DNA from: an uncultured Eubacteriales bacterium
Lineage (GTDB): Bacteria; Bacillota; Clostridia; Oscillospirales; CAG-272
Reading direction: 5' to 3'
Length of the DNA stretch: 64,000 nt
Assembly (NCBI GenBank): GCA_900549725.1
Contig: URPL01000003.1
Location: forward strand, 1-64,000
Shown: positions 24,729-33,109 of the stretch, in pieces
Numbering within the stretch: position 1 is the first letter of the stretch
How the letters are laid out: each line of letters opens with the position of its first letter
Made by a program: the position numbers and the translations under genes
The notes under the pieces: model-generated
What the model was told of the DNA's origin: nothing
What the model saw: the letters and a program-made list of their open reading frames with translations, nothing else
Databases searched by the model: none

Positions 24729-24757
24729 TTGCAATCGGGCGAAAAAAACGGTATAAT
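24729..24757 (+). promoter_or_regulatory. Promoter of the LCP gene
   Basis: TTGCAA (24729-24734) and TATAAT (24752-24757) are 17 bases apart. Confidence 0.82.
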
Positions 24758-24826
24758 GAAAATACACACTGCGATAGCTACACCCTTGTATATTGAAAAC
24801 GCATACCTTACAGATTGGAGTCGGAT

Positions 24827-25858
24827 ATGGATTCTCTGAAAAATTACGGAATCACATTTGCGATCGCGCTCTTGATTTTCGGGCTTTTGGCATTGTTTTT
24901 GGCGCCCTTCGCCGTGCAAAGCCTCGAAGGCGGCATGGGCGGCGACAAGGATAAGGATGCCTCGCCGGAGGAAGTGAGCACGGACCCCGCGCAAAACACG
25001 GAAGAGGCAGACCTCTCCGCCGTGCAAGGCACAAGCTTCACCGTGCTTTTGGCAGGCGTTGACTATCTGCCGGACGCCCTGGGTGACTATGCTACGACCT
25101 TCGCCGCAAGCTATACATACGGACAAAGTCAAACGGGTGCCTCCGTCTCGGACGATGCCCTGAGCTATGCAAAGCCGCGCGCCATCAGCGCCGACAGCAT
25201 TGTGCTGCTCCGCATCGATAAAGAAGCCAAGACCGCGTTGATTCTTTCCGTGCCCAGCCGCGCGCGGGTCATCGTCGGCGGCAATTCCGTCACGCTCGGC
25301 TCCGTTTTGACCACCAAAGGCATCAACTTTTTCCGCGATAAGATTACGGCGCTCACGGGGCTACCCATCGATTATTATGTGCTTTTCACCCCGCGCGGCT
25401 TTGTTAATGCCATCAACCAGCTCGGCGGCGTCAGCTATAACGTGCCGCAAAATATGGAATATACCGACCCGACCGAGGGCATGACCATTTCCCTCTCCGC
25501 CGGGCAGCAGACCCTGAGCGGCAAAGCGGCGCTCTCCATGCTGCGCTATGTCAGCTATGCGGACGGCGACATCAGCCGCATGCGCGTGGCGCGCCAGTTT
25601 GCCAAGAGCCTGCTGGACAATATGAATGTCTACACAACGCTTGCCAATGCGCCGGAGCTGTTCCGCACGCTCAGCGGCTATTTCTATTCGGATATCACGG
25701 CGGAAAATTTCGCAAGCCATGCCGATCTTTTGTTCTCCTATGACAAGCTCGCCGTCAAGGAACTGCAGCTACAGGGGCAGAGCTTTGTGCTGGAGGGCGT
25801 GGAATATGTGGAGCTGAACGAAGACGTTATCATCTCCGAGTTGCGCCCCTACCGCTGA
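24827..25858 (+). CDS. LytR-CpsA-Psr (LCP) family cell wall glycopolymer ligase-like protein
   Basis: A 343-residue protein with a membrane anchor (about 8-30), an acidic linker and an LCP domain at about 65-275. Visible family elements are FTVLLAGVD, ADSIVLLRID, ILSVPSRARV, the GLPIDYYVLFTPRGFVNAINQLGGV block with its conserved Asp and Gly residues, and LSMLRYVSYADGDISRMRVARQF with the conserved RxRRQ-like end. LCP enzymes transfer teichoic acid or capsule polymers from lipid carriers to peptidoglycan. ATG 24827 has TTGGAG at a six-base distance; an upstream TTG was rejected. Confidence 0.9.
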   Translation: MDSLKNYGITFAIALLIFGLLALFLAPFAVQSLEGGMGGDKDKDASPEEVSTDPAQNTEEADLSAVQGTSFTVLLAGVDYLPDALGDYATTFAASYTYGQSQTGASVSDDALSYAKPRAISADSIVLLRIDKEAKTALILSVPSRARVIVGGNSVTLGSVLTTKGINFFRDKITALTGLPIDYYVLFTPRGFVNAINQLGGVSYNVPQNMEYTDPTEGMTISLSAGQQTLSGKAALSMLRYVSYADGDISRMRVARQFAKSLLDNMNVYTTLANAPELFRTLSGYFYSDITAENFASHADLLFSYDKLAVKELQLQGQSFVLEGVEYVELNEDVIISELRPYR

Positions 25859-25867
25859 GCGCCAAAC

Positions 25868-25886
25868 ACGCTGGCAGCGTATTTTT
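25868..25886 (+). terminator. Terminator of the LCP gene
   Basis: ACGCT (25868-25872), loop GGC, AGCGT (25876-25880), then ATTTTTCC. Short but well placed ten bases after the stop. Confidence 0.6.
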
Positions 25887-25901
25887 CCTGAAAGCTTACA
25901 A

Positions 25902-25927
25902 ACGGGCACTGCTTTTGCAGTGCCCGT
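25902..25927. terminator. Second strong hairpin after the LCP gene
   Basis: ACGGGCACTGC (25902-25912) and GCAGTGCCCGT (25917-25927) form a perfect 11-base stem with a TTTT loop, followed by CTTCTTG. It is a back-up terminator or the first stem of the structured region that follows. Confidence 0.55.
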
Positions 25928-25932
25928 CTTCT

Positions 25933-26026
25933 TGCCGCGGCCTTCGGAGAGGCGGGTGTATTGCAAAAATACCCGCCATGCAGCATTTGCCTTTTGGCAA
26001 AGCGCCTCCGAGAGCTGCCTGCGGCA
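25933..26026. ncRNA. Candidate structured RNA (multibranch fold) in a poorly coding gap
   Basis: An outer stem TGCCGC (25933-25938) with GCGGCA (26021-26026) and a second stem TCGGAG (25944-25949) with CTCCGA (26006-26011) enclose two hairpins: GGCGGGT (25951-25957) with ACCCGCC (25971-25977), and TTTGCC (25986-25991) with GGCAAA (25996-26001). Four nested stems in 94 bases is more than expected by eye, but in GC-rich DNA it may be chance. No promoter or known RNA family was identified, and the transcribed strand is unclear. Confidence 0.3.
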
Positions 26027-26059
26027 CATTTTCTCCCGACTGATATATCCCCGTAAATA

Positions 26060-26305
26060 TCATTGCACAAAAAGGTCGCAACGCAAACAAACACAGAAAG
26101 ATACTTCGACTGCGCCGCGCTTGCCACGTCCGAAGAACCGGCAGCACAATATTATTTGCGGCATGCCGGGGCGCAAACAGTGAGCTGTGCTGCTGGGGAG
26201 GATTGCGGCAATAAAGCTTATTTCCTCAGAAAGTGTGCTCGTGAACAAATTTGCCGTATTGAAATACTGTGGAATGAAATAAACGCCGTGTTGTTTCTTT
26301 TGCAT
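26060..26305 (-). CDS. Doubtful small ORF in the gap between LCP and DUF4190-like genes
   Basis: An 81-codon frame starts at ATG 26305 behind a good GGAGG spaced four bases away, but the encoded residues (many Cys, Phe, Arg, no clear fold) look unlike a conserved protein and base composition is lower in GC than neighbouring genes. The 26,030-26,447 stretch has no other supportable gene on either strand. It may be a remnant of a lost gene. Confidence 0.22.
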   Translation of the reverse strand: MQKKQHGVYFIPQYFNTANLFTSTLSEEISFIAAILPSSTAHCLRPGMPQIILCCRFFGRGKRGAVEVSFCVCLRCDLFVQ

Positions 26306-26447
26306 CGTTCCTCCGAAAAAAGAAAGCACCCGTCCACGCATCTTCAAAGACCTAACGATGCGCGCACGAATGCTTTTTTTGCATTTCCTGCCCGGTGGCA
26401 GTATTTTTGTTATGCGATTTGCGGCAGCCCTGCCGCAGAGAATCTTC

Positions 26448-26828
26448 TCAAAGCATGTAAGAAAAACTGTTGAAATATGCGGGATACTCCGCAGCCACAA
26501 GCCCGCCGATGATGCCCGCGATGAAGCTGATGGCGTAGATCACCGTGAAGACAATCGCCAGCACAAGCGCCACAATGGAAAGCACCTTTGCAACAATTGC
26601 CATGGGCTTTTTTCCGCCGCCCGCGTTGGCGCAAGCCATTGCCTTGTTTGCCCGCGGCAATGCAAGCGCTGCAAGCACGATTGCCGCAATACTTGCAACC
26701 GGCCATTCGCAAAGGGCAGCTGCGATGATCGATAAAACCAGTGCGGTCTTCGCCATGGGATTGCCCGCCGGGGTAACAGGCACCGCTTCGATCGGCTGCC
26801 GCGTTGCTTCGTTTCTGTTTTCGTCCAT
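26448..26828 (-). CDS. Small DUF4190-like membrane protein
   Basis: A 126-residue protein with a polar N-terminus (about 1-22) containing Pro and Thr, a hydrophobic hairpin (about 26-58), a basic glycine-rich loop (LPRANKAMACANAGGGKKPM) and a second hydrophobic block (about 75-110). The pattern of a proline-rich cytoplasmic head plus Ala/Ile-rich helices resembles DUF4190-type proteins. Function unknown. It has a consensus promoter and a GGAGGG ribosome site and appears monocistronic. Confidence 0.75.
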   Translation of the reverse strand: MDENRNEATRQPIEAVPVTPAGNPMAKTALVLSIIAAALCEWPVASIAAIVLAALALPRANKAMACANAGGGKKPMAIVAKVLSIVALVLAIVFTVIYAISFIAGIIGGLVAAEYPAYFNSFSYML

Positions 26829-26875
26829 TCTTCCGTCCCTCCCTCATACTATAAAGCTTATTTACCGATGGTTTT

Positions 26876-26904
26876 ATTGTACCATTCAAACGGTCTCCCG
26901 TCAA
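26876..26904 (-). promoter_or_regulatory. Promoter of the DUF4190-like gene
   Basis: On the minus strand TTGACG (26904-26899) and TACAAT (26881-26876) are 17 bases apart. Confidence 0.82.
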
Positions 26905-26959
26905 TCTTTTTTTGCATTTTTCAGCAAAAACAACGCCGTTTTCCCAAAATATTTTTGCC

Positions 26960-27700
26960 TCAGAAGGAAACAAATGAGGCCAGGGCCTTTGCAAGACAAA
27001 ACAAAACCGGCTGATGCACAAGATAGACAATGAGTGCATGCCTGCCCAAAAATGCAAAGAAATGCGGCTTTGCCCGATAAAACAGGGCGGGAAACGCCCC
27101 CGCACGAATGAAGCCGCCGAGCCAGGCACCGAGGAAAAAAACAAACATCCATGGAAAAAGCGGAAAATAATCCGCGGAGTAAAAGCCGGAGGGCACAAAC
27201 CCAAGCGGAAACAAAAACGGGAACGGCACAGGATTTGCCGCCCGGCATAAAAGCAAACTTCCTCCAAAGAGCAGCGCATACAAAATCGGCTCGACAAAGC
27301 GCGGCAGCGCCTCCAGCCTCTTTCCGAAAAAGCCATAAAGCAGCATACAGACGGAAAGCAGATGAAGCACTCCGAACAAAATAGGCATATCGATCAAAAT
27401 CGTGACCGCGCTCAGCGCAAGCGCAATGCCAAGCAGCTTCGCCCCGCGCAAAAGATTGGAATGCGAAAAGCGGCAGGCAATTCCAGAAAGCAAAACAAAC
27501 AGCCCGGCAAAAAAATAATGCAGCTCTTGGAACACGGGGTTTTTGAACAGCCATACGGGCGCCGAGCAAAATACAACCAGATCGTACAGAAAATGGTGAA
27601 TCACCATGAGAAAGACGGATATCCCGCGCAGAATATTCAGCATGGCGACGCGCTCGCCCGGTGCAACGGCGCGCCCGAGCGGCTGCATTATTTTATGCAT
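26960..27700 (-). CDS. DUF1624/HGSNAT-like membrane acyltransferase
   Basis: A 246-residue polytopic protein (about seven helices). It has RVAMLNILRGISVFLMVIHHFLYDL near the start, the conserved Arg-Gly and His-His of the DUF1624 (heparan-alpha-glucosaminide acetyltransferase catalytic) family, and ends with FLGRHALIVYLVHQPVLF, typical of that family and of membrane O-acyltransferases. It probably moves an acyl group across the membrane onto a surface glycan. The start is ambiguous: ATG 27700 overlaps murC by eight bases; ATG 27730 or 27724 are alternatives. Overlap with murC implies coupling to wall synthesis. Confidence 0.82.
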   Translation of the reverse strand: MHKIMQPLGRAVAPGERVAMLNILRGISVFLMVIHHFLYDLVVFCSAPVWLFKNPVFQELHYFFAGLFVLLSGIACRFSHSNLLRGAKLLGIALALSAVTILIDMPILFGVLHLLSVCMLLYGFFGKRLEALPRFVEPILYALLFGGSLLLCRAANPVPFPFLFPLGFVPSGFYSADYFPLFPWMFVFFLGAWLGGFIRAGAFPALFYRAKPHFFAFLGRHALIVYLVHQPVLFCLAKALASFVSF

Positions 27701-29090
27701 GGTCTTCAAAGCGCTTTGCATACGCTTCAATATCGCCCGCGCCCATGATCACAAGCATATCTCCGTCCATAAGCTCCTGCCCGAGCGCCTCCGTGAGCAC
27801 CGCATAGTCCGAAAAATAGCGGGCATGCGGCGTGGCGGCGGCAAGCTGCGCGGAACTGACGCTTGCATCAAACGGCTCCCGCGCTGCGTAAATATCGACA
27901 AAAAATGTCTCATCCGCCGGAGCAAACGCCTTTGTAAAATCATCAAACAGCGCTTTGGTCCGGCTGTAGGTGTGCGGTTGAAACACGCAGAAGAGCCGCC
28001 CGCGGCACAGTGCACGCGCACCGCGCAGCGTGGAAAGCACCTCTGTCGGATGATGACCGAAATCATCGTATACCGCAACATCCCTGCCCGGGAAACGCCC
28101 CTTATATTCCATGCGGCGATGCGCCCCGGTAAAGCTTTCAAGGCCCGACCGCACCGCTTCCTTTTCAATGCCGCACAAATCCGCGCAGGCGCAGCAGGCA
28201 AGCGCATTGTAAATATTATGATGCCCGCCGACGCGCAGCTGCACGCGGCACCATTCCTCCCCGTTTCGCAGAACCGTGAAAGAGGGGAAGCCCCCCTGCT
28301 CCCCGATTGCAACCGCTCTGAAATCCGCCGCCTGCTCCACGCCGAAGCTCACAAGGTGCGGCACAATTCCCTGCGCCGCGCGCATGGTATTTGCACAATC
28401 CGCATTTACCACGGCATATCCATCCCGCCCCGGCAGGTTCAAATAGCGATGGAAGGAGGTGCACACCTGGTCGATATCGTGAAAATAATCGGGGTGATCC
28501 ATCTCCGCATTCAAAACAACGGCAATGCTCGGCTGCAAGGACAAAAACGAATCTCTGTATTCGCATGCTTCAAAAATAAAATCATCGCCCTGCCCCAAAT
28601 GATAGGCGCCGTGAATTTGCGCAAGCTCTGCGCCGATCAGAATGCTCGGGTCTCGCCCTGCATCCAAAAACAAATGGGAAAGCATTGCGCTTGTGGTGGA
28701 TTTTCCGTGCATCCCCGCAATGCCGACGGCATTTTTATGCCCGCTCATCAGCGCCGCCAGAAAATCCGTGCGGTAGATCATGCGCAGCCCAAGCTCCTTT
28801 GCGCGCAAAAACTGCGGATTATCCGCAGCGATCGCCGCATTATATATAATCACATCCTGCTGCCCGATCTTTTTTGCATCGTGCCCGATATCCACCGTGA
28901 TACCTCTTTGGCGCAGGCGCTCGCAGTGCGCGCTGTCCGTGCGGTCCGACCCGGCGACGGTGTAGCCGCGCCGCGCGGCAAGATCTGCCAAAGCGCTCAT
29001 GGATACCCCGCCGATGCCGAGAAAATAAAGGCGGTTTTTTTCGGGGGAAATTCCCTGCAGCACATTGTTTTCGCGCTTTGAATAGTCCAT
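27693..29090 (-). CDS. murC: UDP-N-acetylmuramate--L-alanine ligase
   Basis: A 465-residue Mur ligase. It has the N-terminal Rossmann motif LGIGGVSMSALA (24-35), the ATP-binding GIAGMHGKST (123-132), the EACEYRDSFL segment, NAEMDHPDYF, the RRMEYKG block, DDFGHHPTEV and a C-terminal FQPHTYSRT motif, as expected for MurC. It adds the first L-Ala of the peptidoglycan stem. AAGGAGAAGG precedes ATG 29090; a longer basic extension upstream was rejected. Confidence 0.96.
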   Translation of the reverse strand: MDYSKRENNVLQGISPEKNRLYFLGIGGVSMSALADLAARRGYTVAGSDRTDSAHCERLRQRGITVDIGHDAKKIGQQDVIIYNAAIAADNPQFLRAKELGLRMIYRTDFLAALMSGHKNAVGIAGMHGKSTTSAMLSHLFLDAGRDPSILIGAELAQIHGAYHLGQGDDFIFEACEYRDSFLSLQPSIAVVLNAEMDHPDYFHDIDQVCTSFHRYLNLPGRDGYAVVNADCANTMRAAQGIVPHLVSFGVEQAADFRAVAIGEQGGFPSFTVLRNGEEWCRVQLRVGGHHNIYNALACCACADLCGIEKEAVRSGLESFTGAHRRMEYKGRFPGRDVAVYDDFGHHPTEVLSTLRGARALCRGRLFCVFQPHTYSRTKALFDDFTKAFAPADETFFVDIYAAREPFDASVSSAQLAAATPHARYFSDYAVLTEALGQELMDGDMLVIMGAGDIEAYAKRFEDHA

Positions 29091-29213
29091 TGGCCTTCTC
29101 CTTTGCAACCGCATTTTGCCACCCCTGACAGAAAAAGCGGCTTGCGTTTTCTTTTTGCTCATTTTTCTGACATATTCGGGACAAAGTGTTAATAAAATAA
29201 TTTCAAATGTGTT

Positions 29214-29242
29214 TCATGTTTTTCACAAATAACCTGTATAAT
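29214..29242 (+). promoter_or_regulatory. Likely promoter of spoVG
   Basis: TATAAT at 29237-29242 is perfect; the -35 region at 17 bases (TCATGT) is weak. In Bacillus the gene is sigma-H dependent, but no clear sigma-H motif was seen here. Confidence 0.45.
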
Positions 29243-29311
29243 AAAGGAAAGAGCAGAGTACATATCGCGCTCACTCAATCCACGACACTTCATCTTACGG
29301 GGGAACAGAAC

Positions 29312-29626
29312 ATGATTATTACAGACATCAAAATCAGAAAATTATTTGACGAAGGTCCCATGAAGGCGGTTGTATCGGTCACGCTGGATCATCAATTTGC
29401 CGTGCATGACATCAAAGTAATCTATGCAAAGGACAAATATTTTATCGTTATGCCCAGCCGCAAAAATCCGGACGGCACCTATCGTGATATCGTTCATCCG
29501 ATCAATGCCGAATTCCGAAGCACCATGGAGCGCGCCGTGATCGATGCTTATCAGAAAGAGCTGCAAGCCTATAAGGACGGAACCAGTCCGCTCTGCCATC
29601 GCGATGAGGAACAGATCGCGCTGTAA
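29312..29626 (+). CDS. spoVG: Septation/sporulation regulator SpoVG
   Basis: A 104-residue protein matching the SpoVG family end to end: MIITDIKIRKLFDEGPMKAVVSVTLD, FAVHDIKVI, FIVMPSRKNPDGTYRDIVHPIN and an RxxxERAVIDAY helix. SpoVG is a small RNA/DNA-binding regulator affecting sporulation, septation and surface products. GGGGGAAC precedes the ATG. It is monocistronic, with a strong bidirectional terminator. Confidence 0.97.
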   Translation: MIITDIKIRKLFDEGPMKAVVSVTLDHQFAVHDIKVIYAKDKYFIVMPSRKNPDGTYRDIVHPINAEFRSTMERAVIDAYQKELQAYKDGTSPLCHRDEEQIAL

Positions 29627-29644
29627 TTTCTCCGTATTTTTCGA

Positions 29645-29674
29645 AAAAATCGCCCCGGACGGGGCGATTTTTTC
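29645..29674. terminator. Bidirectional terminator between spoVG and rlmI-like gene
   Basis: AAAAATCGCCCC (29645-29656) pairs perfectly with GGGGCGATTTTT (29661-29672). The symmetric A and T ends serve both convergent genes. Confidence 0.92.
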
Positions 29675-29688
29675 GCCTGTTTTTCCCC

Positions 29689-30921
29689 TCAGACCACCTG
29701 AAACAAATAAAATTTCAGGTATTCCGTCTGCGGCACGCCGAACAGAATCGGGTGGTCAGGTGCCTGCGCGCGCTGCTCAATGAGGCGCAGATGCACCCCG
29801 GCATCATACGCCGCCTCCCGCAGCATCTGCTCAAAATTTTCCTGCGTCATAAAATGCGAGCAGGAGCAGCTTGCCAAAAGTCCGCCGCGCTGCACAAGGC
29901 GCATTGCCGCCGTATTGATCTGCAAATAGCCGCGAAAAGCGCTCTCTACCGTGCTCTGGCTCTTGGTAAATGCCGGCGGGTCCAGGATAATAAAATCGTA
30001 CGCGCCCTTTTTGGCTTGCGTTTGCAACTGCTCCAAGTAGGCAAACACATCCGCGGTAACAAACTCCATCTGTTCCGTCATGCCGTTGAGCGCCGCATTG
30101 TGCCGCGTTTGCTCCATTGCGTCCGCGGAAATATCAACGGCTGTCACATGCTCCGCCCCGCCGCGCACGGCGTTGAGCGCAAAGGCGCCCGTATGGGTAA
30201 AGCAGTCCAGCACACGCCGTCCCCGCGCAAGATGCGCCACGGCGGCGCGATTGTATTTCTGATCCAGAAAAAAGCCCGTTTTCTGCCCGATGATATAATC
30301 CACCGTATAACGGATGCCGTTTTCTTCAATCCCGACAATTCCGTTGCCGTTTGTCAGCCCTTCTCCGCACCAAAATCCGCAGCGCTGCTCCAGGCCCTCC
30401 GCGCGCCGCACGGCGGCATCGTTGCGCTCATAGAGATGGTGAATCTCTTCTCCCTGTGCGCGCAGCTGCTGCACCAGCGCCGAGAAAATGCAATCCTTAT
30501 ACCGCTCCATTCCGACGCTTGAGACCTGTGCGACAAGCACATCTCCAAAGCGATCCACCGTGAGCCCCGGAAACTGATCCGCTTCCCCGAAAATCAGGCG
30601 GCAGGCGGAAAAATCCGCAGGGCAATGCAGCACAGCTTTGCGATAGGCAAGCGCATAGCGCACGCGCCGCTGCCAAAACGCCGCATCGAAGGTATCGTTG
30701 GCATTTTGCGAAAACACCCGAATACGGATTTTGGAAGCGGGGCTGAAAAAGCCGCTGCCGAGATATTTGCCGCGCGGGCTGAGCACATCAACGATATCGC
30801 CCGCCTGCGCACCGCGGGGCGCCTGCCTCAAGTCGCTTTCATACAGCCAAGGGTGCCCTGCGTGCAGCCCGCCCGCAGCCCGATTTGTTACAATACAAGT
30901 AGGATACTCTCTTTGTTTCAT
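29689..30921 (-). CDS. rlmI: RlmI-like 23S rRNA (cytosine-C5)-methyltransferase
   Basis: A 410-residue protein of the RlmI/YwbD group. An N-terminal PUA domain (about 5-80: HPWLYESDL, GDIVDVLSPRGKYLGSGFF), a middle domain ending in GLTVDRFGD, and a Rossmann methyltransferase (about 205-405) with FLDQKYNR, VLDCFTHTGAFAL, the LDPPAF motif and a CSCSHFM segment. RlmI makes m5C1962 in E. coli 23S rRNA. It is the third gene of a unit behind an AbrB regulator and an MreD-like protein. Confidence 0.9.
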   Translation of the reverse strand: MKQREYPTCIVTNRAAGGLHAGHPWLYESDLRQAPRGAQAGDIVDVLSPRGKYLGSGFFSPASKIRIRVFSQNANDTFDAAFWQRRVRYALAYRKAVLHCPADFSACRLIFGEADQFPGLTVDRFGDVLVAQVSSVGMERYKDCIFSALVQQLRAQGEEIHHLYERNDAAVRRAEGLEQRCGFWCGEGLTNGNGIVGIEENGIRYTVDYIIGQKTGFFLDQKYNRAAVAHLARGRRVLDCFTHTGAFALNAVRGGAEHVTAVDISADAMEQTRHNAALNGMTEQMEFVTADVFAYLEQLQTQAKKGAYDFIILDPPAFTKSQSTVESAFRGYLQINTAAMRLVQRGGLLASCSCSHFMTQENFEQMLREAAYDAGVHLRLIEQRAQAPDHPILFGVPQTEYLKFYLFQVV

Positions 30922-30929
30922 AAATACCG

Positions 30930-31520
30930 TTAATCCTTTGATTCAAGTGCCGCATTTTCTCCGCGCCCGGCAAAAGGCTCCCCGCTTTTTGCAAACAGCC
31001 GCAAAATCGGATATTCCGCCGCGCCGCCGAAAAAGCAAAGCGCAAACCGCAGCAGCGTTCCGAGCAAAAGCACGGATGCACTTGGCGCCTGCTGCCACAC
31101 AATAAGCGCCGCGCAAAGCTCTGCGAGCGCACGCGCCGCACAACTAAAGGCAAGCAGCAAGGCATAGGAAAAAAATGTGCGGCGATACAGCCGCGCGGAA
31201 AGCCACGACAAGCAAAGCCCGAGGCAAAGATAAAGAAGCGGCTCAAGCACAATACGGCTGCCGCCGCTGAGCCCGACCAGCGTCCCCGCGCAAAGGGCAT
31301 AAATGCCGGTGGGGAGGAGTCCCCGCCGGCATGCAAGCCAACAAAGGGGGCCGAGCAACAGATCAGCCCCCGTATGCAGTGCGGTAATATCCGCAAACCA
31401 TGTCCGCTGCAGCAAAAAAAGAACGAATACAAAACAAGCAAGGAGCCGGTCTTGCCATCCAGTCCGCAGATGCCGCGACCGCTCTGCCGTCACTGTGTCT
31501 TTTTGATCGATCTGCTGCAT
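30930..31520 (-). CDS. Polytopic membrane protein, MreD-like
   Basis: A 196-residue protein with about five membrane helices. LGPLCWLACRRGLLPTGIYALCAGTLVGLSGG followed by LYLCLGLCLSWLSARLYRR resembles the second and third helices of MreD, a rod-shape elongasome subunit, but overall identity looks low and mreB/mreC are not adjacent, so this is a weak assignment. ATG 31520 has GAGGA at an 11-base distance, after the abrB stop. The last 20 residues are polar. Confidence 0.5.
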   Translation of the reverse strand: MQQIDQKDTVTAERSRHLRTGWQDRLLACFVFVLFLLQRTWFADITALHTGADLLLGPLCWLACRRGLLPTGIYALCAGTLVGLSGGSRIVLEPLLYLCLGLCLSWLSARLYRRTFFSYALLLAFSCAARALAELCAALIVWQQAPSASVLLLGTLLRFALCFFGGAAEYPILRLFAKSGEPFAGRGENAALESKD

Positions 31521-31534
31521 AAGATACGTTGTCC

Positions 31535-31783
31535 TCAGAGATTCTTTTCGCTGAGATCTTTTCTGCACTGCGCGCAAACAAGCTTGTCACGGTACAGAAT
31601 CACATTGTCCGCTTCGCCGCAGAAGATGCAGCAGGGCTGGAACTTCTTGAGAATGATGCGGCTGCCCTCAACATAGATTTCGAGCGGGTCCTTCGGCCCG
31701 ATGTCCAGATTCTCTCTGATTTCAATCGGAAGAACAAATCTTCCCAGCTCATCAATGCGTCTTACAATTCCTGTTGATTTCAT
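31535..31783 (-). CDS. AbrB/SpoVT family transcriptional regulator with C-terminal zinc ribbon
   Basis: An 82-residue regulator. The N-terminal swapped-hairpin DNA-binding domain is typical (MKSTGIVRRIDELGRFVLPIEIRENLDI, then a GPKDPLEIYVEG strand). The C-terminal part has CIFCGEADN and CAQC, four cysteines that form a probable zinc ribbon, common in clostridial AbrB proteins. ATG 31783 with AAAGGAC upstream gives the standard N-terminus. These proteins are transition-state regulators linking growth phase to sporulation. Confidence 0.92.
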   Translation of the reverse strand: MKSTGIVRRIDELGRFVLPIEIRENLDIGPKDPLEIYVEGSRIILKKFQPCCIFCGEADNVILYRDKLVCAQCRKDLSEKNL

Positions 31784-31858
31784 AATAAAGTGTCCTTTCA
31801 TGTGCATATTTGTCGAATTTCTCCGACACTAACATAAGGTTACCACAAAGTACCGAAA

Positions 31859-32521
31859 ATGTCAATATGGGAAGGTTGTGTTTTTTTGATCGGCAGAATT
31901 TGCGGCGCACTGTGCGGCGTTTGCGCGCTGTATGCCCTTTGCAGCGGGAGCACGGCGGCTTTTTCCGCGGCGCTGCTGGACGGCATTGCCCGCGCCGTGC
32001 AGCTTGCAATTACCCTCGGCGGCGCCATGTGCTTTTGGGGCGGCATCCTGGAGGCGGCGCAGCGCGCCGGGGTTTTAAAGCTGCTGTGCCGCGTCTTCCG
32101 TCCGCTTTTTTCGTTTTTGTTTCCGAAATGCCGCAAAAATCCCCGAGCGTCAGAAGCTCTCTGCGCCTCCTTCTGCGCCAATTTGATCGGCCTCGGAAAC
32201 GCGGCGACCCCCCTTGGCATTGCCGCCATGCGCGCAATGGCGGCGCCGGAGGCGCGCGGATGGGCAAGCGACGATATGATTCTTTTTGCCGTGCTCAATA
32301 CCACGGCTTTCAGCCTTTTGCCCACAAATCTGCTCTCTTTGCGCCGCGCCGCCGGCTCCGCCGACCCGTTTTTGATTCTTGCCCCGGTTTGGCTCTGCTC
32401 GGCGATTGGCTGCATCTTTGCCGTTTTCCTGTGCCGCCTGCTTGCCCGCCTTTCCCGCAGCCCGGGAAAACCGCATCCTGCACGCAGCGAAAAAGCTGCG
32501 GTGCCCGCAAGGAGGCGCTGA
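31859..32521 (+). CDS. spmA: Spore maturation protein A
   Basis: A 220-residue membrane protein with the nucleoside-recognition (Gate) domain. It has GGAMCFWGGILEAAQRAG, FRPLFSFLFP, the ANLIGLGNAATPLGIAAM motif and NTTAFSLLPTNL that define SpmA. SpmA and SpmB are needed for core dehydration of the spore. The N-terminus is shorter than in Bacillus and the ribosome site before ATG 31859 is weak, so a TTG about ten codons downstream behind GGAAGG is an alternative. The gene is divergent from abrB and three bases from spmB. Confidence 0.9.
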   Translation: MSIWEGCVFLIGRICGALCGVCALYALCSGSTAAFSAALLDGIARAVQLAITLGGAMCFWGGILEAAQRAGVLKLLCRVFRPLFSFLFPKCRKNPRASEALCASFCANLIGLGNAATPLGIAAMRAMAAPEARGWASDDMILFAVLNTTAFSLLPTNLLSLRRAAGSADPFLILAPVWLCSAIGCIFAVFLCRLLARLSRSPGKPHPARSEKAAVPARRR

Positions 32522-32524
32522 GGC

Positions 32525-33079
32525 ATGCAGGCCGTATTTGAAACAGTCGGTGCCGCCGCGCTGCCGGTTTTGTTTCTCGGCATCGGGGCATTGTTTTTGC
32601 TCCGCCGCGGCAGCTTTGATGCGTTTTTGTGCGGGGCGGAGCAGGGGCTGCGGGAAAGCGCGCATCTTTTGCCGACGCTGCTCCTGCTCGTTACAACCGT
32701 CTCGCTTTTGCAAGGCTGCGGTATTTTAGAGCCGCTCGCCCGTCTTTTCGCGCCGTTGCTTGCGCGCCTCGGTCTCTCCGTGCACATTTTGCCGCTGCTG
32801 TTTCTGCGCCCCGTTTCGGGCAGCGCCTCCACCGCGCAGCTGTCCGAAATTTTTTCCGCCGTCGGACCGGACAGCCCGGACGGGCTTTTGGCAAGCGTAA
32901 TTCTCGGCTCCTCCGAAACCGTTTTTTATGTCATTGCGGTGTATTTCGGTGCCGTCGGTGTGAAAAAAAGCCGCTATGCCCTGCCCGCCGCGCTGCTCGT
33001 GATGCTGTTTTCCGTCGGGTGCGCCGTATTTTTCTGCCGCTTCTTTGTATCATTCTCCCCCGTTTTGCGCATACTATGA
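32525..33079 (+). CDS. spmB: Spore maturation protein B
   Basis: A 184-residue Gate-domain membrane protein. Markers are FLCGAEQGLRESAHLLPTLLLL, GILEPLARLFAPLL, FLRPVSGSASTAQLSEIF and LGSSETVFYVIAVYFGAVGVKKSRYALPAAL, which identify SpmB. It partners SpmA in spore core dehydration. GGAGG lies in the last codons of spmA and only three bases separate the two genes, so they are co-translated. Confidence 0.95.
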   Translation: MQAVFETVGAAALPVLFLGIGALFLLRRGSFDAFLCGAEQGLRESAHLLPTLLLLVTTVSLLQGCGILEPLARLFAPLLARLGLSVHILPLLFLRPVSGSASTAQLSEIFSAVGPDSPDGLLASVILGSSETVFYVIAVYFGAVGVKKSRYALPAALLVMLFSVGCAVFFCRFFVSFSPVLRIL

Positions 33080-33109
33080 AAAAATTGCAGGAAAGCGGGG
33101 AAAAACGCT

